NCBI GenBank assembly: GCA_013335175.1
Contig: JAAXWC010000007.1
Coordinates: 1-64,000, forward strand
Direction: 5' to 3'
DNA from: Candidatus Roizmanbacteria bacterium
Lineage (GTDB): Bacteria; Patescibacteriota; Microgenomatia; UBA1406; GWC2-37-13
DNA: 64,000 bases
Positions 34,290 through 43,495 of this stretch are shown here, in pieces. Every line of letters starts with the position of its first letter. Position 1 is the stretch's first letter. The notes below the pieces were generated by a model. That model was not told the origin of the DNA. It saw nothing but the letters and a program-made list of their open reading frames with translations, and searched no databases. The translations under genes were made by a program, and so were the position numbers.

Positions 34290-35195
34290 TTATCCTTCAT
34301 ATACCTTCAGTGCTTCTTCTACGGATTTATCTTCAACAGTTATTTCGTAAATCGCGTTGCAAAAGCGTACGGCTTCTTCCAAAGGTTTCTGGTGAATATT
34401 GCGTCCGGTGGCGTTTCCCGAGGCCCCGCCAATATGAATCTGATCGTGTAAAGTGCGTAAAAACGATTCAGGATTGGTCGAAGAGCCTCCTGCGCAAACA
34501 ACTTGGGTTCGACCGGCGGCTAATACCGCTTCCTGAAGGGCTTCGGCAGAGGAAATGCCCTCTTTTTTTGGGTAGTTAATTTTTACAAAATCTGCTCCTA
34601 AACAGGCGACTACTCCGGCAGCACCGGCAAGGAGGTGTGGCTCTTTTTCATCGAGCACGGCTTTTCCCCGTGGATAGGCCCAAATAACGGTGATTAATCC
34701 TTCCTGATGTGCATCGTAAATAAGTTCTGCAGCTTCGGTAAGCATTTCTGATTCGTGTTCACTGCCGAGGTAAATAGTGTATCCAACTGCGTGTATATGG
34801 AGACCACTTTGTTGTTGAAATTGCACAACGTCCTGAACCGTGAGAAGTTGGTGGCTTACTGGTTCTGCTTGTTGGGTGGGGACAAGATGTGTTTTAGAGT
34901 TGAGTTTTACCAAATAGGGGAGGTCGGGGTAGTCCATTCCATACCGGGCAATGAGGCCTAGTTGAGCAGCAAAAACGCCTATTTTGCTTTTTGCAGCAAT
35001 CTGAAACATGTGCTCGGGATTAGCATTTTCTGGGGAAATTCTTTCACCGAAAAAATCATCGTTTAGGTGTTCTACTTTTTGGTCACCGGCGAATAGCATA
35101 AGGCGGCCAGTTCCGTGGGTGATGGTTTCATAATTATGTTCGTATGTCTCCTTCATTTCGGGAGGGACTGTTAAGGGTGTTTTGTGTTGATTCAT
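34290..35195 (-). CDS. fba: Class I fructose-bisphosphate aldolase, DhnA/FbaB type
   Basis: The 301-aa enzyme belongs to the archaeal-type/DhnA class I aldolases. It has GRLMLFAGDQKVEH, AVGYTIYLGSEHE, the strand VIWAYPRGKA and the Schiff-base lysine in GADFVKINYP, followed by VCAGGSSTNPESFL as phosphate site. It splits or forms FBP without a metal. It is the first gene of the leftward cluster. TATGAT (35204-35209, minus) ends 8 nt before the ATG. Confidence 0.93.
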   Translation of the reverse strand: MNQHKTPLTVPPEMKETYEHNYETITHGTGRLMLFAGDQKVEHLNDDFFGERISPENANPEHMFQIAAKSKIGVFAAQLGLIARYGMDYPDLPYLVKLNSKTHLVPTQQAEPVSHQLLTVQDVVQFQQQSGLHIHAVGYTIYLGSEHESEMLTEAAELIYDAHQEGLITVIWAYPRGKAVLDEKEPHLLAGAAGVVACLGADFVKINYPKKEGISSAEALQEAVLAAGRTQVVCAGGSSTNPESFLRTLHDQIHIGGASGNATGRNIHQKPLEEAVRFCNAIYEITVEDKSVEEALKVYEG

Positions 35196-35218
35196 AGTAC
35201 CCTATCATACCCGCTATG

Positions 35219-35401
35219 CGAGCGTGATGTCAAGGAGGAATTGCCGTCATCCTCCTGGACAGGAGGATCCAAAGGGTAATTAAATAGATTCCGGACAAGC
35301 CGGAATGACGTGTAGGGGCGGACCCGTGTGTCCGCCTGATTGGTAGGTGCGGGAATGACGGGAGAGCCGGAATTACGTGTAGGGGCGGGGTTTTCCCGCC
35401 C
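35219..35401. repeat. Repeats downstream of the first giant gene, including a GGGCGGG hairpin
   Basis: Contains GTCATCCTCCTGGACAGGAGGATCCAA (about 35246-35272), ATTCCGGACAAGCCGGAATGACG, a TAGGGGCGGACCCG...GTCCGCCTG unit and GGGCGGG/CCCGCCC around a 5-nt loop (35383-35401). The last lies 5 nt after the giant gene's stop and could act as its terminator, though no T run follows. The same 3' flank occurs after the other two giant genes and the relic. Confidence 0.7.
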
Positions 35402-35406
35402 TTCTC

Positions 35407-38400
35407 TTATGGCCCTGATCCCGTCGACGGTCCAAACCGTACAGCTGCACCTTCGTTAAACACATTCTGCACCTGGGAAGCAGTGAGCGCGTAGTTGTAG
35501 ATGCGAACATCATCAAGTTTATTATTATATTTTGCAACTAAATTACCTGCATTATCTTTTTCACTACCTAATAAAACATTATATGAAGAATTTTTTATAG
35601 ATCCTGACATACTACCAGAGTTTGAAAGCTTTCCATCTATATATATTTTCATAGTACTTCCATCATATGTGCCTACAATATTATGCCATCCTGTAGTAAT
35701 ACTTTGAGATTCCAAACGTTTTTCATATGTCGTATATAGGGTAAAAGAACTTTTTTGATCAGCAGCTTCTTCTGAATATAATTGAAAAGAACCTCTATTT
35801 GTTACATCAGAAGTCCTTCCTTTCGAAATTATTGGCCTGTAATTAGCAAGATCTGTGATATATGCCCAGCCAGTAAGCGTAATTTGATTAGTTATTTGTA
35901 AACTTGTTGGATTTCCCATATCCACATAATCATCACTCCCATCAAAATTCAAACTACTCCCAAACTTTCCATTTTTTCCATTGTTCCAGGCACTGGCAGA
36001 GTTTCCATCGGTGCAGGTGCCGGGTTGGGTTTGGGTTCCCCCGGAGCCAACTAACAGTGTCCCGGTATTGCCATTTCCCGACGCATCGCTTACTGTAGTC
36101 CCTTGGCACTCGTCCATTTTCCACCAGGCTATTGGTGCTCCTCGATTGTAGTCGTACGCAACCTGCGCCGGAGTGCGGGCATAGTTGTAAATACGAACCT
36201 GATCGAGAGAAATCGGTGAATAATTATTATTCCCGTTCCTTTTTCTTGAAATCAACAGAGGATTAGCATACGGTACCCATGTCCCCGAAAAAGCAACCGA
36301 ACGTATTAATATCCCATTTTCGTAGACTCCAATAGATGTCCCATCAAAGGTATAAGTATAGAAACGCCAGACTCCGATTGGAAGTTGAGTATTTGGACCA
36401 TGGGTATTTGTCGCTGCACCGCTTGTGTTACTCATAGAAAGATAAACTTTGCGTGCAGAAGGACCGGGACCGAATAAAATATTATATCCAGCTGTACCAC
36501 TTGTCCAATCAATTTTGTCTAAAATCATCCCCCAGTCATTTGGTTCACTGTTTTTTTTCACCCAAAAGGATAGGGTAAAAGTTGAAGAATTAAGCGAACT
36601 ACTATCATTTATACTCACATAATCATCCACTCCATTAAAATTCCCTGCCTTGCTTTGTTTTCCATGAACGTAGTGTGTTTTTCCAGTTCCATTCCAAGTA
36701 CCATTATTGTTATTGCCGCTTGTGTCATAGACCGTACTTCCGCCCCCTTCATCAAAATTGTATTCGGCTACCGGTGGCGAGCAGTAGGAAGTATCTCCGG
36801 GAATACAATACAGAGCGGCGTTGGAATTTCTGGAAACAAGTTGGTTTGCCGGATTATACGTGTACAGCTGCGCTACTTCTGTGGCTGTCAATCCACGATT
36901 ATAGAGGCGGACATCATCTATGAATCCGTCAAAAAAATAATTTGCTATCCCTCCCCAAAATGCTATAGAAAAGACAGAGGGGTTAGTCATATCTCCAACA
37001 TTGGAAATTGATATAGGGGTACCTACAGAAACACCATTTATATAAATAGACGCTTTCTTCGTTATCCGATCAATACCGTAGCCAACGTGTGTCCAGGTGC
37101 CCGTTGGTATGGAGTTATTGGGCGATGACAAATTCCACCGAGATCCATTTGATTCTAGGGTTAAGATAAGTGCACCATTGGTATCGATATAAAAACTCTG
37201 TCCAGAATCAACACCGCCCCACCGTTTATTTATAATGCTATACATATAACTCCGATTATTTGGTTTGATCCATGCAAAACCAGATTGACTCGAATTTGCA
37301 GATATATTCCCAAAGGGAGTTGATCTGTAAACACCTTGTTCTTGAGAAGTTGAAAAAGAACCCGCATTTCCATATTTTCCGGTAGTCGTAGAAGGTATCG
37401 TACAACCAGGCCAATAGGTGCTTGCGCAAGCAGCAGTCATAGTTCTCCCATTACCACTGCTATCTTTAACCTCGTTGACTGTCCCATTCCAGCTCGCCTC
37501 ATCCATCTTCCACCAGCCGAGTAGTCCGTTGGTAAGGCTGGTCGTATCATCTCCCGCCGCTCCTAAGACCATAGCAGAACCTTTATTGTAGTCCTCCTTC
37601 ACCTCATCGGCAGTAAGAGGGTAGTTATACACTTTGACTTCGTCAATAGAGCCATTAAAATATTCAATACCAAAACCACTTCCAATATTAAATCTGTTAG
37701 AGGTAGTAGCATTTAAGCTCGTGCAAGCAGAAATATCTAAATATGTACCCATTACTGTGCCACAGGTTCCCGAAACTTTTGTCAGGGCAGTGGGGATCCC
37801 ATCGATATACACTAACGCTTTTTTATTTATTTGATCAAAAATGGAAACAACATGATGCCACATATTGTCATTTACGGCTTTCCCCGATGCATAAAAAAAT
37901 AAGCTGTTTGCCTGAACGCCTCCCGCACCAATACCTGTATCGATATACCCTGTACCGCTATATAACTGAAGAAGATATCCGTTTGTAAAACCAGTGTGTC
38001 CTTTACTAACAATACGCTGATAGCCCACAGCAGTGGTTTTTATCCATGTTGACAAAGAAAAGCTATTTGCTCCAAAATTAAGAGTTCCGTCCGAAGGATT
38101 CCCCATATCAACATACGAAGTTGAGCCATTAAAATTAAGTGCTTTCCCGAATTTGCCCGCTGGGGTCCATGTGGTATTGTAGAGCGTTCCATTAAGTATA
38201 GAACCACCAAGTCCTGTATTATTCGCAGTATTTCCCGAGCCTTCATCAAACTTCCAGTAGCCCACCATACTCTTATTCGTCCCCGCCGGATCCCCGCCGT
38301 TCATGTCTTCCACAATCTGCTTTTGAGTACGGGCATAGTTATATGTTTTATGATCATCAAGATACATGGCACCTCCGACAACTCCGCTTCCATAGGCTAA

Positions 38401-41400
38401 TGTATACGTATCGTCGTAATAATCAACATAAAAATCATAAGGTGTCGTCCAACTTTGCGCTAAATTACCATTCAAATACAAAGAAACATTTCTATTACCC
38501 GTTTTTACCCAGGAAATATAAGTCCATTTATTAAGATAATTAGTAAAACCATACTGACAATAACTAACGTTTCCACTTAAATCTCTTGCTGTTAAGCTTA
38601 ACATATTATTACTATTTTCAATAGTTACGACCATGCTTCCGTTATGACCATTATGCGGATAACTTCCAAATAGTCTTGCCATACCAGATGCCGCATTATT
38701 TGTCGTTAGTTTAGCCCAGCCCTCCAAGGTAAAATCGCTCGTTCTGAAATTGAGATTACTGGAACTACCAGCGGCGACAGAGATGTACCCTTGTTTAGGG
38801 GCTCCGTTGGGCGAATAAATACAACTTCCATAAATACAATCTTTACTATTTTTCCATACGGGATAATTTGCGCTTGTGCAACCTGTGCCGTTGCAGGTCA
38901 ATGTGCCATTATTTCCGTACCCCGAACTATCTACCGCTGTTGTTCCAGTTTTATCATCTAGTTTCCAATACCCAACCGGTCCCGGCGCCCAGTTATAAAG
39001 AGCAGAAACCTCAGAAGGGGAGAGTGCTCGGTTGTATAGACGTAGTTCATCAATTGTCCCACTAAAATATCCATTATTATTTCCCCACCAACCCATATAT
39101 CCAATTAATAATGGTGCCGTAGCATTCACACCAATAGGGCTATTGTAAGTGGGTTTACATGATTTATACAGCTGATTATTGACATAAATATTCAAATATT
39201 GATTTTGTTTAAAAACGGTAACGAGATGGTACCATTGGTTTGCAGTGAGAGCTTGTGTTGTAATACAGGTATCGTATCTCCACTGAGTGTCGAAATAATA
39301 ATAGATATCCGACCATACATTTCCCGTTGAAGTAAGTCCCATATTATATCCTGGAGTTTCTTTTCTGATAATAAATGTATTGCTAAACGCTTTTGGATAA
39401 ATCCATGCAGACATGGTGATTTCTGAACCTCCGATATTCAAACTGGTACTGGTCGGTACACTTGCGTAATCATCCACGCCATCAAAATACCCACCATTTC
39501 CAAATTTCCCCCCCGCAGGATAGGCTTTTCCGCCGGTTGCCCCTTGTGCTTGGCCATTATTCCCGTTTCCTGAAGCATCTTTTACTTCTGCCAGTGTTCC
39601 ACTCCAAGTTGCTTCATCCATCTTCCAGTAGCCAACTAATCCATTGGAAAGGAAATCTCCCTGCGTTTTATTCGTACCTAGATTTACACTCGCCCCTTTT
39701 GCCACAGCTGCTTTTCCCTTCCCGGCGTTGTAATCTGCTTTTACTTGCGCCGGAGTACGGGCGTAAGGATAAATTTTTACGTCGTCGATATTCCCAATAA
39801 AACTGGTGTTGTTGTACCCAATTCTATTGTAAGTAGTAGGTGCAATAGATTGAAAACAATCTGTCGTTGCATTAGTTTCCTGCAATATGCCATTCAGATA
39901 CATTCTCATACCACCACTCCCACAGGTAAGGGAAAGGTGATACCATGTGTTTGAAGCGATGGTATTTTTGCTTTTTATCCCTCTGTAATTTCCACCAACA
40001 ATGTTTTCCCAAACAAGTTTATTACCATAACCACCAGAAAAACTTACAAATAAGGGTTGACGGTTATTACTATCTTTTATGTGATAAAAAAGTAGTCTAT
40101 TGGTATCAAAAGTACCTTTATAATTAAACCACATTTCTAAAGTGGCGTTAGATAAGGTATCAAATTTGTTTGAACCAATATCAACATAATTATTCGTGGT
40201 TGAAGAAAAGCTCAAACACTTCCCACTCACACATTGATCTTCTGTCTGCCAGGTAGCGCCATTTATTGTTCCATCTCCCGCGGTGTAGGTACAGGTAGAG
40301 GTAGAGGCGTGTGCCGTTCCATTCCACCGTCCTTGCATAGAAGAATTGGTAATAGAACCATCACAGTAGGGAGAGGCGGAAGAAGATAACTCAAGCTGCG
40401 CTCCATCAATATAGTAGGTGCCAGTGCCACCAGTAGCCTGCACGGAAATTTGCATATTGGTATCATTCGCAGGAACGGTCATGGTAGTAGAATATCTTCC
40501 GGGAGTAGATACTGTAACCACCGTTGAATAGGTCCCCGTTACATAACCATCATGAGTGGATTTTAACAACATTGAAACTGTTCCAGTATAGCTTCCTTTA
40601 TCTACATTTACCGAAAATGTATAAGTTGCACCCGGGATAAATTGTGGAGGATTTGAAAGGTAATAGTTAATTACCGCTTGCGCGTAAGAAGTATTTGTAA
40701 CATTCACACTAGCATACGATGTCCCAACAACTGGGAAACTTGCATTGGCGCCTGAAGATATTTGAGTGAACGTTGCATTGTATGTGCCCCATCCGGTCGT
40801 TCCAGTTTCAAAACTCGGATTGGTTACCAAATTCGTTACCAGTCCTTCCAATCCCATACTATTTTTGGCCACTGTGCCTTGTCCCTCATCAAACTTCCAG
40901 TAGGCAATAGGGGCCGTTCCACCGGTCTCCACAGCACTTAAGTTATACGTTACCGCAGAAGAATATTTCCGCACCAGTTCCTTACCGGGATAGTTGGGAG
41001 TTGTGTATCCTAACCGATCACCGCCCGTGCCGTAGAGGTCGGAGATTTCGGAAGGGGAAATATTTTTTGAATATATTCTAAACTCATCAATCCTTCCGTT
41101 CATAAATCCATTAAAAAAACTGCCGTTTGAACTTTTACCTAAACGAAAAGTCAGTCCATTTTGCTGCACTAGAGTATATGCTGTGGTGTTTACCAATTGA
41201 CCATTTACGTATGTTTTTACTGCATTCATAGAGAATGTTTGAACTACGTAATACCATGTCGATGCTGATGGTGTATAGCCAACACTAAATCGATGAGGAG
41301 AAGTACCATCAGAAACAATTGTATAAAAAGTCCCTCCGTTTACTTGTAGACCCATTCCCTTAAAACTTAATTCGTCTCCATAAATATCCATGTTATTTGT

Positions 41401-42375
41401 ATTGTTGAGATAAACCCATGAAGATGCAGTATATCCATTTGCAGCATTTATATTAGGGATATTTACATAGCCGCTAGTCCCATTAAAACTTCCTGAATTT
41501 CCAAATTTCCCATTTGCCGTGATCGCTCCACCCTGAGCCTGTCCATTATTTCCATTTCCCGAGCTATCTTTCACCTCTCCCGCTGTTCCGTTCCAACTGG
41601 ATTCATCCATATTCCACGCACCAACAACATTGCTAATTTCCCGGATAAAGACGTTTTTCTGGTTACTCTCTGTTGTGGCATTTGGGTTACCGTAGTAGAG
41701 GAATACGGTTGAGGAGGTGGCGGTACCGGTTGAGGCGGGAATCGAGGGGACCTTGGTCCAGATCTTGGTTTGCGCGGTGTTACAGGTATTGGGCTCCACC
41801 CAGTAGGGGAGTTTCTTCCCGTTTAGGTCGGTTATTCTAATGTCAGAGCAGTCATTCTTTAATCGTCCAGCATTAATCATGCTTGCTGAATCGGTGGCAA
41901 TCATCACCTGAAAATCGGTCTGCGCGCTTCCGGTGTTTACCAAACTCACCGTCTGCCGATATGCCCAGCTATCATTAAACCAGCCGGCCTGAGCGGAGAA
42001 GGGACGATATTTTAAGACGAGGAAGAGGAGGGGAAATAGAAGAATGATGATGCCGAACGATGCAAACAGAAATGGACGACGTTTTGTCATTGCGAGGAAG
42101 GAACATGGTGACTGACGAAGCAATCCCTTTAACAACGATTCCGGACGGAGCCGGAATGACAACGTTGACACGAACCGGTGACCAGGAGAGCCGGAATGAC
42201 GTGTGTGCGTCATTCCCCTGAACAACGATTCCGGGCAAGCCGGAATGACGTGAAAACCCTTTTTCACCCCACCCCATAGATTCCGGGCAAGCCGGAATGA
42301 CGAAGAAATACGCTCGAATGACGAATATATCCCTTTCTCAATTCCACCAATATATAAGTCCCACAATTTTTTCAT
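35407..42375 (-). CDS. Giant surface protein A: N-anchor, DUF2341, eight LamG units
   Basis: The 2322-aa product has a basic amphipathic start (MKKLWDLYIGGIEKG), a repeat-encoded stretch (about 25-98), one transmembrane helix (about 101-122) ending FSAQAGW, then DUF2341 (WFNDSWAYRQTVSLVNTG...). Eight LamG (concanavalin-like) units follow, each opened by a YWKMDE-type motif at about 41620, 40900, 39630, 38970, 38255, 37510, 36760 and 36125. Unit 2 carries an extra carbohydrate-binding-like insert (NLVTNPSFETGTTGW). No C-terminal anchor or sorting signal is seen; it ends FGPSTGSGP. A surface adhesin or glycan binder is inferred. ATG 42375 matches the start of both paralogues; the frame to 42387 adds only four residues. 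Confidence 0.93.
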   Translation of the reverse strand: MKKLWDLYIGGIEKGIYSSFERISSSFRLARNLWGGVKKGFHVIPACPESLFRGMTHTRHSGSPGHRFVSTLSFRLRPESLLKGLLRQSPCSFLAMTKRRPFLFASFGIIILLFPLLFLVLKYRPFSAQAGWFNDSWAYRQTVSLVNTGSAQTDFQVMIATDSASMINAGRLKNDCSDIRITDLNGKKLPYWVEPNTCNTAQTKIWTKVPSIPASTGTATSSTVFLYYGNPNATTESNQKNVFIREISNVVGAWNMDESSWNGTAGEVKDSSGNGNNGQAQGGAITANGKFGNSGSFNGTSGYVNIPNINAANGYTASSWVYLNNTNNMDIYGDELSFKGMGLQVNGGTFYTIVSDGTSPHRFSVGYTPSASTWYYVVQTFSMNAVKTYVNGQLVNTTAYTLVQQNGLTFRLGKSSNGSFFNGFMNGRIDEFRIYSKNISPSEISDLYGTGGDRLGYTTPNYPGKELVRKYSSAVTYNLSAVETGGTAPIAYWKFDEGQGTVAKNSMGLEGLVTNLVTNPSFETGTTGWGTYNATFTQISSGANASFPVVGTSYASVNVTNTSYAQAVINYYLSNPPQFIPGATYTFSVNVDKGSYTGTVSMLLKSTHDGYVTGTYSTVVTVSTPGRYSTTMTVPANDTNMQISVQATGGTGTYYIDGAQLELSSSASPYCDGSITNSSMQGRWNGTAHASTSTCTYTAGDGTINGATWQTEDQCVSGKCLSFSSTTNNYVDIGSNKFDTLSNATLEMWFNYKGTFDTNRLLFYHIKDSNNRQPLFVSFSGGYGNKLVWENIVGGNYRGIKSKNTIASNTWYHLSLTCGSGGMRMYLNGILQETNATTDCFQSIAPTTYNRIGYNNTSFIGNIDDVKIYPYARTPAQVKADYNAGKGKAAVAKGASVNLGTNKTQGDFLSNGLVGYWKMDEATWSGTLAEVKDASGNGNNGQAQGATGGKAYPAGGKFGNGGYFDGVDDYASVPTSTSLNIGGSEITMSAWIYPKAFSNTFIIRKETPGYNMGLTSTGNVWSDIYYYFDTQWRYDTCITTQALTANQWYHLVTVFKQNQYLNIYVNNQLYKSCKPTYNSPIGVNATAPLLIGYMGWWGNNNGYFSGTIDELRLYNRALSPSEVSALYNWAPGPVGYWKLDDKTGTTAVDSSGYGNNGTLTCNGTGCTSANYPVWKNSKDCIYGSCIYSPNGAPKQGYISVAAGSSSNLNFRTSDFTLEGWAKLTTNNAASGMARLFGSYPHNGHNGSMVVTIENSNNMLSLTARDLSGNVSYCQYGFTNYLNKWTYISWVKTGNRNVSLYLNGNLAQSWTTPYDFYVDYYDDTYTLAYGSGVVGGAMYLDDHKTYNYARTQKQIVEDMNGGDPAGTNKSMVGYWKFDEGSGNTANNTGLGGSILNGTLYNTTWTPAGKFGKALNFNGSTSYVDMGNPSDGTLNFGANSFSLSTWIKTTAVGYQRIVSKGHTGFTNGYLLQLYSGTGYIDTGIGAGGVQANSLFFYASGKAVNDNMWHHVVSIFDQINKKALVYIDGIPTALTKVSGTCGTVMGTYLDISACTSLNATTSNRFNIGSGFGIEYFNGSIDEVKVYNYPLTADEVKEDYNKGSAMVLGAAGDDTTSLTNGLLGWWKMDEASWNGTVNEVKDSSGNGRTMTAACASTYWPGCTIPSTTTGKYGNAGSFSTSQEQGVYRSTPFGNISANSSQSGFAWIKPNNRSYMYSIINKRWGGVDSGQSFYIDTNGALILTLESNGSRWNLSSPNNSIPTGTWTHVGYGIDRITKKASIYINGVSVGTPISISNVGDMTNPSVFSIAFWGGIANYFFDGFIDDVRLYNRGLTATEVAQLYTYNPANQLVSRNSNAALYCIPGDTSYCSPPVAEYNFDEGGGSTVYDTSGNNNNGTWNGTGKTHYVHGKQSKAGNFNGVDDYVSINDSSSLNSSTFTLSFWVKKNSEPNDWGMILDKIDWTSGTAGYNILFGPGPSARKVYLSMSNTSGAATNTHGPNTQLPIGVWRFYTYTFDGTSIGVYENGILIRSVAFSGTWVPYANPLLISRKRNGNNNYSPISLDQVRIYNYARTPAQVAYDYNRGAPIAWWKMDECQGTTVSDASGNGNTGTLLVGSGGTQTQPGTCTDGNSASAWNNGKNGKFGSSLNFDGSDDYVDMGNPTSLQITNQITLTGWAYITDLANYRPIISKGRTSDVTNRGSFQLYSEEAADQKSSFTLYTTYEKRLESQSITTGWHNIVGTYDGSTMKIYIDGKLSNSGSMSGSIKNSSYNVLLGSEKDNAGNLVAKYNNKLDDVRIYNYALTASQVQNVFNEGAAVRFGPSTGSGP
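42080..42330. repeat. Palindromic and GCGAGGAAG-type repeats inside the N-terminal coding region of protein A
   Basis: TCATTGCGAGGAAGGAACATGGTGACTGACGAAGCAATCCC (about 42088-42129), CGATTCCGGACGGAGCCGGAATGAC (about 42138-42162), CGATTCCGGGCAAGCCGGAATGACG (about 42226-42250) and ATTCCGGGCAAGCCGGAATGACG (about 42280-42302). All lie between the start codon and the transmembrane helix and keep the frame open. Confidence 0.85.
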
Positions 42376-42389
42376 GTTTGTTTTCAATA

Positions 42390-42418
42390 TTGACTTTTAT
42401 CGCAAAATTTGTGATAAT
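42390..42418 (+). promoter_or_regulatory. Promoter of the structured RNA
   Basis: TTGACT (42390-42395), 17-bp spacer, GATAAT (42413-42418). The predicted start is G42425, which is precisely the first base of the RNA's closing stem. Confidence 0.7.
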
Positions 42419-42424
42419 AATACT

Positions 42425-42487
42425 GTGTTCGTGGGGCGGTAGCCCTATTCGGTTCAATCAGAAACTGAAGGCGAACACATTTTTTTT
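42425..42487 (+). ncRNA. Candidate 63-nt three-way-junction RNA with intrinsic terminator
   Basis: Three stems abut with almost no linker: P1 GTGTTCG (42425-42431) with CGAACAC (42472-42478); P2 42432-42437 with 42442-42447, loop GGTA; P3 TTCGGTT (42448-42454) with AACTGAA (42463-42469), one G-U pair, 8-nt loop. A GG linker closes the junction and eight T follow. It has its own promoter. No ORF fits. It is divergent from giant gene A and tail-to-tail with the 160-aa gene at 42486-42968, whose stop codon overlaps the T run. I recognise no known RNA family. Confidence 0.72.
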
Positions 42488-42968
42488 ATTCCGCTTCTAA
42501 ATCTCCGGAAGTCAAACTCCTTACAGTAACATTCCCAAACCGGTTTGTTTTCCACTTGGGAATCACACTCCAAAAGATAATTTTTCCATTTCCCTGCTTT
42601 TTTACAACAACCTTAAATCGATATTTTTGTATAATCGCAAGAAATCCCCAATATTGCACTTTTTTTGTTTGCAATACTCTCCGTTTTTTAATTTTGATCT
42701 CTGTTTGAATTGTCGCTTCATCAGAATCCTGCACTGTGTGTGATAGCGCAATCAGTTCCGTTACAAAAGGAATGAGTTTATAGCGCATATGTTGATCTTG
42801 TAACAATCTCTCTCTACGTGCATTTTTATACAGGAGATGATTAAAACCTTCGGAAGTAAAAAAAATAGTATCTTTCAAAGCTGGACAATAGGTAGGTTTC
42901 AATGTTTGATAACGTTCTTGTGCTTTTTTTCTGTTATCCGCAATTATTGAGATCTGAGTTTGTTCCAT
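42486..42968 (-). CDS. Possible PBECR-like nuclease/toxin domain protein
   Basis: The 160-aa basic protein has no signal. Its pattern, CPALKDTIFFTSEGFNHLLYKNARRERLL, then RYKLIPFVTELI and later VQYWGFLAI...KVVVKKQGNGKIIFWSVIPKWKT, resembles by eye the phage/toxin-associated PBECR (barnase-EndoU-ColicinE5/RelE-like) small domains often found beside mobile genes. The family call is tentative. I choose ATG 42968 because GATAAT lies 6 nt upstream; the frame to 43010 begins ahead of it. Located between giant gene A and a decayed copy, tail-to-tail with the structured RNA. No obvious antitoxin is adjacent. Confidence 0.6.
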   Translation of the reverse strand: MEQTQISIIADNRKKAQERYQTLKPTYCPALKDTIFFTSEGFNHLLYKNARRERLLQDQHMRYKLIPFVTELIALSHTVQDSDEATIQTEIKIKKRRVLQTKKVQYWGFLAIIQKYRFKVVVKKQGNGKIIFWSVIPKWKTNRFGNVTVRSLTSGDLEAE

Positions 42969-43067
42969 ATCTTTATTATCAATTGTATAGAACCCTCGTT
43001 CAAATACCAATCAAAAATTCGTGATTATTCAAAATAAAACAAAATCGTTAGTGGCCTCGAGTTTCGC

Positions 43068-43240
43068 CGTCATTCCCTCGAAGGAGGGAATCCATGGTAG
43101 GAGTCTGATGCAAGGGTCGGGATGGATCCCCGCCTACGCGGGGATGACGAGGGAACAATTGGGGATGACGTGAAAACCCTTTTTCACCCCACCCCATAGA
43201 TTCCGGGCAAGCCGGAATGACGAATATATCCCTTTCTCAA
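43068..43240. repeat. Palindromic repeats upstream of the Fic gene region
   Basis: GTCATTCCCTCG-AAGGAGGGAATCCA (about 43070-43095), ATGGATCCCCGCCTACGCGGGGATGACG (about 43122-43150) and ATTCCGGGCAAGCCGGAATGACG (about 43200-43222). Part of these form the truncated 3' end of the giant-gene relic. Confidence 0.8.
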
Positions 43241-43274
43241 TTCCACCAATATATAAATCCCACAGTTTTTTCAT
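43134..43274 (-). pseudogene. Orphan 5' end of a fourth giant-protein gene
   Basis: From ATG 43274 the frame encodes MKKLWDLYIGGIEKGIYSSF then RLARNLWGGVKKG, nearly identical to the N terminus of giant protein A, but stops after 46 residues at 43134 within repeat sequence. No transmembrane helix or DUF2341 follows. The upstream ATTGTATACAAT core (43287-43298) of the giant-gene promoter palindrome is retained. With the 3' remnant at 43430-43480 it marks a deleted copy. Confidence 0.8.
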
Positions 43275-43429
43275 GCTTTACTAGTAATTGTATACAATAA
43301 TGAGGGAGAATACGGAAGAGAAATTCTTAATCAGTCAACCACGTCATTCCCCTGGACAGGGGAATCCAAGGGGTAATTGAATAGATTCCGGATCGGAACC
43401 CGGAATGACGGATGAATGGGCGAGGTCTT

Positions 43430-43480
43430 CCCGCCCTTCTCTTATGGCCCTGATCCTATTGTTAGACCAAACCAATACCA
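43430..43480 (-). pseudogene. Orphan 3' end of a giant-protein gene
   Basis: CCCGCCCTTCTCTTATGG and the following CCTGATCC... bases copy the stop-codon region and 3' flank of the three intact giant genes (compare 44610-44645), then diverge towards the Fic gene. Only about 45 bp of coding end remains. Confidence 0.65.
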
Positions 43481-43495
43481 CGTTTCGCAACCTCA

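Noticed and set aside
35407..42375. C-terminal sorting signal or membrane anchor on the giant proteins
   Set aside because: The proteins end in GPSTGSGP/GPTTGSGP with no LPxTG, hydrophobic helix or charged tail; anchoring is by the N-terminal helix.
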